Source: Welwitschia mirabilis
Lineage: Eukaryota > Gnetophyta > Gnetopsida > Welwitschiales
Length of the DNA: 39,543 bases
Assembly (NCBI GenBank): GCA_051453625.1
Contig: JBOZIK010000001.1
Span: forward strand, 99,332,678-99,372,220
Direction: 5' to 3'
Below, in pieces: positions 35,400 to 39,543 of this stretch (positions are counted from its first letter, which is position 1; each line of letters starts with the position of its first letter). Position numbers and translations under genes: made by a program. Under the pieces are notes generated by a model. It saw only the letters and a program-made list of their open reading frames with translations. It did not search any database and was not told where the DNA came from.

Positions 35400-36195
35400 A
35401 AACAAGTTTGGATGTAATTCTAATGATTATGGATAACTGATAGGATTTTTTAAAACATGTGATTCTTAGCATATTTAAAGACATCTTAGGATTATTTTAA
35501 TACTTCATACTTTAAAGGAAGGATTAACCATGTAGGAGATTGATTTCCCTTTAAGATAGAAGATGAAGAGGCATGTCATCCCTTTTGTTGTTTCCATGAT
35601 AGGTAGGATGATAACACTGCTAACATGGATGGAATTTATAAAGTTGACTACAGGGCCTAAAGCTAATAGACTAGCTTTTAATTTGGACTTATATCCTAAT
35701 TATTATCCCCATGATATTCAAGATGACAGCTATTTTATATGGATGAAAAGAATTATCTTTATAAAATGAACATGTAGTCCATGTGGGTTGCTAGGATTTC
35801 TTCTATGACTCTTAGGGTTAATCTTTTAGAACTTTAACATAGAACTATCCATATGCTCCCTTTCCTTTACTTTCATTTCATATTTTGTGCTAAGTATTCT
35901 TATGATGAAAGATTGAAGAACAAGAGGTTCATCTAGTAGTTATAGAGAGAATTTTACTTTGGTATTAAACTGAGTATCCTTCATTGAGGTGCTTATAGTT
36001 TATTGTAAGTAGATGTAAAAATTTTATAGTCAATTCAATTTCTCTTTTTATTAATATTGTGTAAATATTCCTTATAGTTTAAGTTGATTATAGTTTTATG
36101 ATAGCTTTATAATTTATTTAGATCATAATAACAAATTTTATTAAGGTTGATTTTATTAGTTTAGATTTTGCATTACATTCTGTTTCATTATATGA
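35400..36195 (+). mobile_element. Family A LTR, plus strand, second copy
   Basis: Contains catgtcatcccttttgttg (35572), tttggtattaaactgagtatcc and ttcattgaggtgc (35955-35990), gtaagtagatgtaaaa, then atttagatcataataac and attttgcattacattctg (about 36115-36180). These correspond in order to 8440-8690. After about 36195 the match stops, and the same end segment appears again at 37983-38065. Either the LTR was split by the insertion of 36200-37980, or two copies lie side by side. Confidence 0.6.
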
Positions 36196-36249
36196 GGTAT
36201 TAATGATTTCAATAGTAATAAGAATCAAGCAATAATATGGCAATCGTTC

Positions 36250-37282
36250 ATTACAATCATGCTAAAAAGCTAACCTTTACATGCAGATGTCCTTACTTAA
36301 AACAAGGTAGATGTCCCCTCTACTTGCTAGAAAAATGTATCTATAATAAGTCTCAGGCCTAGACATATCCACTCAAATATGTTGGATGTTTGTCCTTGTA
36401 GGAAACATGACTAATAGTTCTTAAGTATGGATGTACTTATTCCAAATAGCCTAGATGTCCCTCCTTCATTTAGATTTTTCTTAGTCTACACCTATGGAAA
36501 ATGTGAATGTCTGCTCTTTTCTAAGGCAAATGTTCTCATACTCCCACTAGTGTAGACATCCACACTACTTTGAGCGCTGATTTCTACCCTCTTAGGAGTG
36601 AGGACATCTCCAATTTTAAAGACATATGTCCTCCCTTTAAACCATTGGAAAAACCGTCTTCTTTAGACAAACGCGTGGTGGTTTTCAATGGTCATTCTCT
36701 TCTAACATGTTATTCAATCACATTAGAAACATAAATCTAATTGAAATATCAGATTATCATGTCTTGGAATCATCATTTAGGATTTCCCTTCAATAGCCAT
36801 TTTTCCCTTCTCTTTAAAAAGGGCAAAACCTACTTTCTTAGGGCTATAGATATCAACATGCATATATGATTCTATAAAGTAAACTAAAATGAAAATTTGA
36901 TGATATATGTGTACTTGATGATCTTATCTTGTGTAATCATTTGGATTAGATCCTATACCATTACATCCATGCTTAAGATACAACTCTATTTCTTCTATTT
37001 TTTCTTATGATTTGAGTCTGAGCCTATGAAAAACTCCAAGTGTAAAAGGTTAATGAGAAGCCTAAAAAATCATCAACATTATACAAGGGATTGATGATCA
37101 ACTAGAAAATCATCAGTTCAAGAGTGATAAGGGAACCAAGTAATATGACATATTATCTCTCCTTGAAGAGTGGAGTGGGCACATTATCAAACCACTATAA
37201 TTCTTATGGGCTAATTATTTTTTTGTTTTGCTATTTTTCTTAGATACGGTTTTCATGTGCGTATCTAATTAATTTTATTTAA
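36250..37282 (+). mobile_element. Ty1/copia-like LTR with GACATCC/GATGTCC motif cluster
   Basis: Between 36285 and 36640 the words gatgtcc, agacat, gacatcc and gacatct recur about a dozen times, the decayed form of GGACGTCC-type repeats known from plant copia (SIRE/Maximus-like) LTRs. Then come aaaaaccgtcttc and acaaacgcgtggtggttttc (36650-36690), with CpGs still present, a TATA-like box (36813), and a downstream part typical of a copia R/U5 (tttgagtctgagcctatg, gtgtaaaaggttaatg, gaagagtggagtgggcac). This part is less decayed than its surroundings, so it is probably the youngest insertion here. It ends at the 358-N gap. Confidence 0.55.
36813..36822 (+). promoter_or_regulatory. TATA-like box in the copia-type LTR
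   Basis: tttaaaaagg in the context ctctttaaaaagggcaaaac, about 160 bases downstream of the motif cluster, is a usual LTR promoter arrangement. Confidence 0.4.
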
Positions 37283-37699
37283 NNNNNNNNNNNNNNNNNN
37301 NNNNNNNNNNNNNNNNNNNNNNNNNNNNNNNNNNNNNNNNNNNNNNNNNNNNNNNNNNNNNNNNNNNNNNNNNNNNNNNNNNNNNNNNNNNNNNNNNNNN
37401 NNNNNNNNNNNNNNNNNNNNNNNNNNNNNNNNNNNNNNNNNNNNNNNNNNNNNNNNNNNNNNNNNNNNNNNNNNNNNNNNNNNNNNNNNNNNNNNNNNNN
37501 NNNNNNNNNNNNNNNNNNNNNNNNNNNNNNNNNNNNNNNNNNNNNNNNNNNNNNNNNNNNNNNNNNNNNNNNNNNNNNNNNNNNNNNNNNNNNNNNNNNN
37601 NNNNNNNNNNNNNNNNNNNNNNNNNNNNNNNNNNNNNNNNTATATGATTATATAAGACCAAGATTAAGAATTTTGGCTTTAAATTTAATTATATAGAGA

Positions 37700-37930
37700 G
37701 GTTTTATAATTTAGATATCAAAGCGAGTTTGAATTTTGGGGCATTACATTTTGGTATTATACCTTCGAGTTTATGAGGATTTTCAACCACAGAACTTTCT
37801 GGTGTTACATTTTGGGAAGTTTTTAATATTAGTATTTTTTAGAGTGATACAATTTAGTATCAGAGTTTTAAAGTTAAATATTTTCAACTATAGAATTTTA
37901 GGACATTACATTTTGGTATCAAGACACTAA
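37700..37930 (+). repeat. Array of primer-binding-site-like motifs
   Basis: Five variants of attttggtatcagagc occur within about 215 bases: tagatatcaaagc (37712), tggtattata (37752), tttgggaag (37811), tagtatcagagt (37855) and tggtatcaagac (37914). The two flanking ttttcaaccacagaac / ttttcaactatagaat blocks are about 99 bases apart, so the higher-order unit is about 100 bp with two motifs each. TGGTATCAGAGC is the complement of the 3' end of plant tRNA-iMet, used as primer by many LTR elements. Confidence 0.6.
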
Positions 37931-37979
37931 ATTTGAAGATTTTCAAAAGTGTAAACTTTGGGTTATTTTAATTTTAGTA

Positions 37980-38459
37980 ATAGTTCTATAGTTTATTTAG
38001 ATTATAAGGACAACCTTAATTAAAGTTAACTTGGTTATCCTAGATCTTGCATTGCATTTTCTTTATTCCATTTCATATTTGCATATTTTATTTGGTATAT
38101 CTTATAGTTTTTGTTGGTTAGAAACAAGTGATAAAAATTGATCTGAATTGTAAAGAGCTAGTTCTTATGATAGGAGGATTAGAATCCAAATAGAACTCAC
38201 CTCATTTGCATTTCATCCATTACATTTTACCTTCATTCATCATTGCATTGTATTTACATTATTGTTTACTTTCATTTACTAAAATAGAAAAGATTAAAAA
38301 TACTTTGTAAAATCAATTCTCTAACTTCTAGCATAGTGCCTTCAATGAATTATGACATTCAGATTAACTTCCATTTGTACTAGTGTTTTTTTTCTATAAG
38401 TATTATAATTTACAAGTTTTGTCTAAGGACTTAAAGATTAAATAAATTTACGCTGCAAC
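37980..38459 (+). mobile_element. Family A U5/leader, plus strand, third copy
   Basis: atttagattataaggacaac, ttgcattgcattttc (38045), cattcagattaacttccatt with tactagtg (38350-38385), and aatttacaagttttgtctaagg (38408) match 8610-9060 in order. It leads directly into the leader motif at 38460. Confidence 0.65.
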
Positions 38460-38481
38460 ATTTTGATATCATTACTAAGGA
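38460..38481 (+). promoter_or_regulatory. Ty3/gypsy leader motif, family A plus copy
   Basis: ttttgatatcattactaagg aligns to ttttggcgccgttgccgggg with transitions only. Followed by aagtccat, as in the minus-strand copy (1804-1783). Confidence 0.8.
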
Positions 38482-38905
38482 AGTCCATAAGAAGTTAGAG
38501 GATTGTCAATATTTAAATAAGTGCCTCAAATTTCAGTTTACATTATTTATTTAAAATATTGCTATATTTTTATTTTAGTTAGTAGGTTTATTTTGGAAAT
38601 TTTTCATTTTTTGTAGTTTTAAAATTCATTATCATCCTTTCAGTTGTTTCCATGACATTGGAAACAATAATTTAGATTTCTAAATTTAATTTCCTTTTTG
38701 CAAATTTTCTTTTATTAGTAGTAGTAATAAAATATACTGCTATCTTCTCTATCATCCCCATGACAAGCTGGATTTACTTATGGTAAATTTTTGCTAATTT
38801 TAGTTTTCTACTATTTTGATTGTCATCCCTCATGTCATCCCCATGATCAGGTGTATGACAGTTAGTTGTTTTTTTTTCCAGTTTTTATTTACTATTTGAG
38901 GTATG
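38482..38905 (+). other. Leader of the plus-strand family A element
   Basis: Non-coding. Holds palindromic words such as tcatccccatgacaag (38752) and tgtcatccctcatgtcatcc (38821), counterparts of those at 1370-1610 on the other strand. Confidence 0.55.
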
Positions 38906-39543
38906 AAGGGACATGTTGAATTCTAGTAGAAATATGAAATAATTAAAAAAGTGGAACTTGATTAAATAGAATATCAGAGAAGACTTATTTAACTTCGAGA
39001 AAAGTCCAGGAATGTACATTTCATGTACGCAAATTTCAAGAACTAAAGAAGAAAATTTTTCTACTTTTATTATTTTAGAATCAAATTTTGCAAAATAAAA
39101 TTATAGCATAGAAGTAAATCATGTCATTTCTTCTTTATCTATGTTGAAATATTTGCAAAAAAAAAAATAGGTTGCTTCATCTACTATATTAATCATGATA
39201 AGAACTTTTACTTTAAATGCAAATGTTACTGTTAGAGAATTAATTTCTAATAGAAGATATGAAATTCAAAATCCTTGATTACCTATCCAATATTTTTGGA
39301 GTAACAAGATGTAGACCCTTTCTAACATCTAGTTTACATTGAACAACTTGTGCTTATCTCAAGAAATGTAAAGAAATGCATTAGTGATTGTACTTTCATG
39401 ATTGTTTTTCCAGTCATACTTAGAGAAAAGGCAAAACTTTGGCTTAAAACCATTTCACATAAAAGTCTTAGATCATGAAGTTAAGTGAAAGAAGTTTTTA
39501 TTAAATGATTTTTAAGTGAAATTACTAGGATAAAATGAAGGAA
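38906..39543 (+). pseudogene. gag: Ty3/gypsy gag remnant, family A, plus strand (cut by window end)
   Basis: The core KAKLWLKTISHKSLRS lies at 39428-39475, followed after two stops by VKEVFIK and LSEITRIK. It corresponds to KARTRLWLKTI-HKSLK of the minus-strand copy and to the Retrotrans_gag core of plant Ty3 elements. Upstream text (about 39290-39350) fits the region before the core. There are many stops, so the gene is dead. The start is set only roughly, just after the leader palindromes; the 3' part lies beyond the window. Confidence 0.75.

Noticed and set aside
35563-35769. 68-codon plus-strand open frame
   Set aside because: Lies within a family A LTR, and the counterpart at 7850-8530 has no such frame.
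37736-37930. 64-codon plus-strand open frame
   Set aside because: Covers the primer-binding-site-like array; the repeat structure explains it.
1-39543. Fungal repeat-induced point mutation as the cause of the C-to-T decay
   Set aside because: The elements have plant-type features (GGCGCCGTTGCC leader, plant copia Pol motifs), and loss of CAG as well as CpG fits plant CHG/CG methylation. A fungal source is not fully excluded without composition statistics.

Overview
This window looks like a stretch of a large, repeat-packed seed-plant nuclear genome. I find no intact gene, no host gene I can name, no tRNA or rRNA, no CRISPR array and no bacterial-type operon. Every recognisable coding remnant is a decayed LTR retrotransposon: Ty3/gypsy gag, Ty1/copia protease, integrase and reverse transcriptase, and two unrecognised element ORFs. 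The sequence is very AT-rich and poor in CpG. Known motifs differ from their usual form almost only by C-to-T and G-to-A changes. This fits long-term deamination of methylated cytosine. Such extreme AT drift is described for some plants (Welwitschia is one; some parasitic angiosperms are also very AT-rich), but the species cannot be fixed from this window.

Layout. 1-3000: one Ty3/gypsy copy (family A) on the minus strand, with LTR and TATA box, leader and gag. 3000-6100: degenerate sequence with one primer-binding-site-like motif. 6103-7315: an unrecognised ORF held in one frame up to an assembly gap despite about 17 stops. 7850-9120: a plus-strand family A LTR and leader. 10094-18040: a plus-strand Ty1/copia element. 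It keeps gag-like sequence, protease, GAG-pre-integrase, integrase and RT, but is interrupted by about 4 kb of unrelated sequence, and its linker/RT segment is present three times in tandem. 19138-31779: two full tandem copies and one truncated copy of a roughly 5-kb element (family B). Each has an LTR-like promoter and a Ty3-type leader motif; the full copies carry a gag-like ORF and no visible pol. 31780 onward: a new LTR-like start (TGTAATGA...). 32570-35340: a three-zone minisatellite with periods of about 100, 91 and 101 bp. 35400-36190: another family A LTR. 36250-37282: a Ty1/copia-like LTR rich in GACATCC-type motifs. 37700-37930: a short array of tRNA-iMet primer-binding-site-like motifs. 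37980-39543: a plus-strand family A leader and the start of its gag, so the two ends of the window carry the same family in opposite orientation.

The genes do not work together as a pathway; they are nested, rearranged retroelement debris. The points most worth pursuing are the tandem gag-only family B array, the unknown frame-preserved ORF at 6.1-7.3 kb, the triplicated linker/RT segment, the three-zone minisatellite, and two assembly gaps (2080-2490 and 12061-12160) whose flanks suggest they are artefacts. All similarity statements come from alignment by eye.
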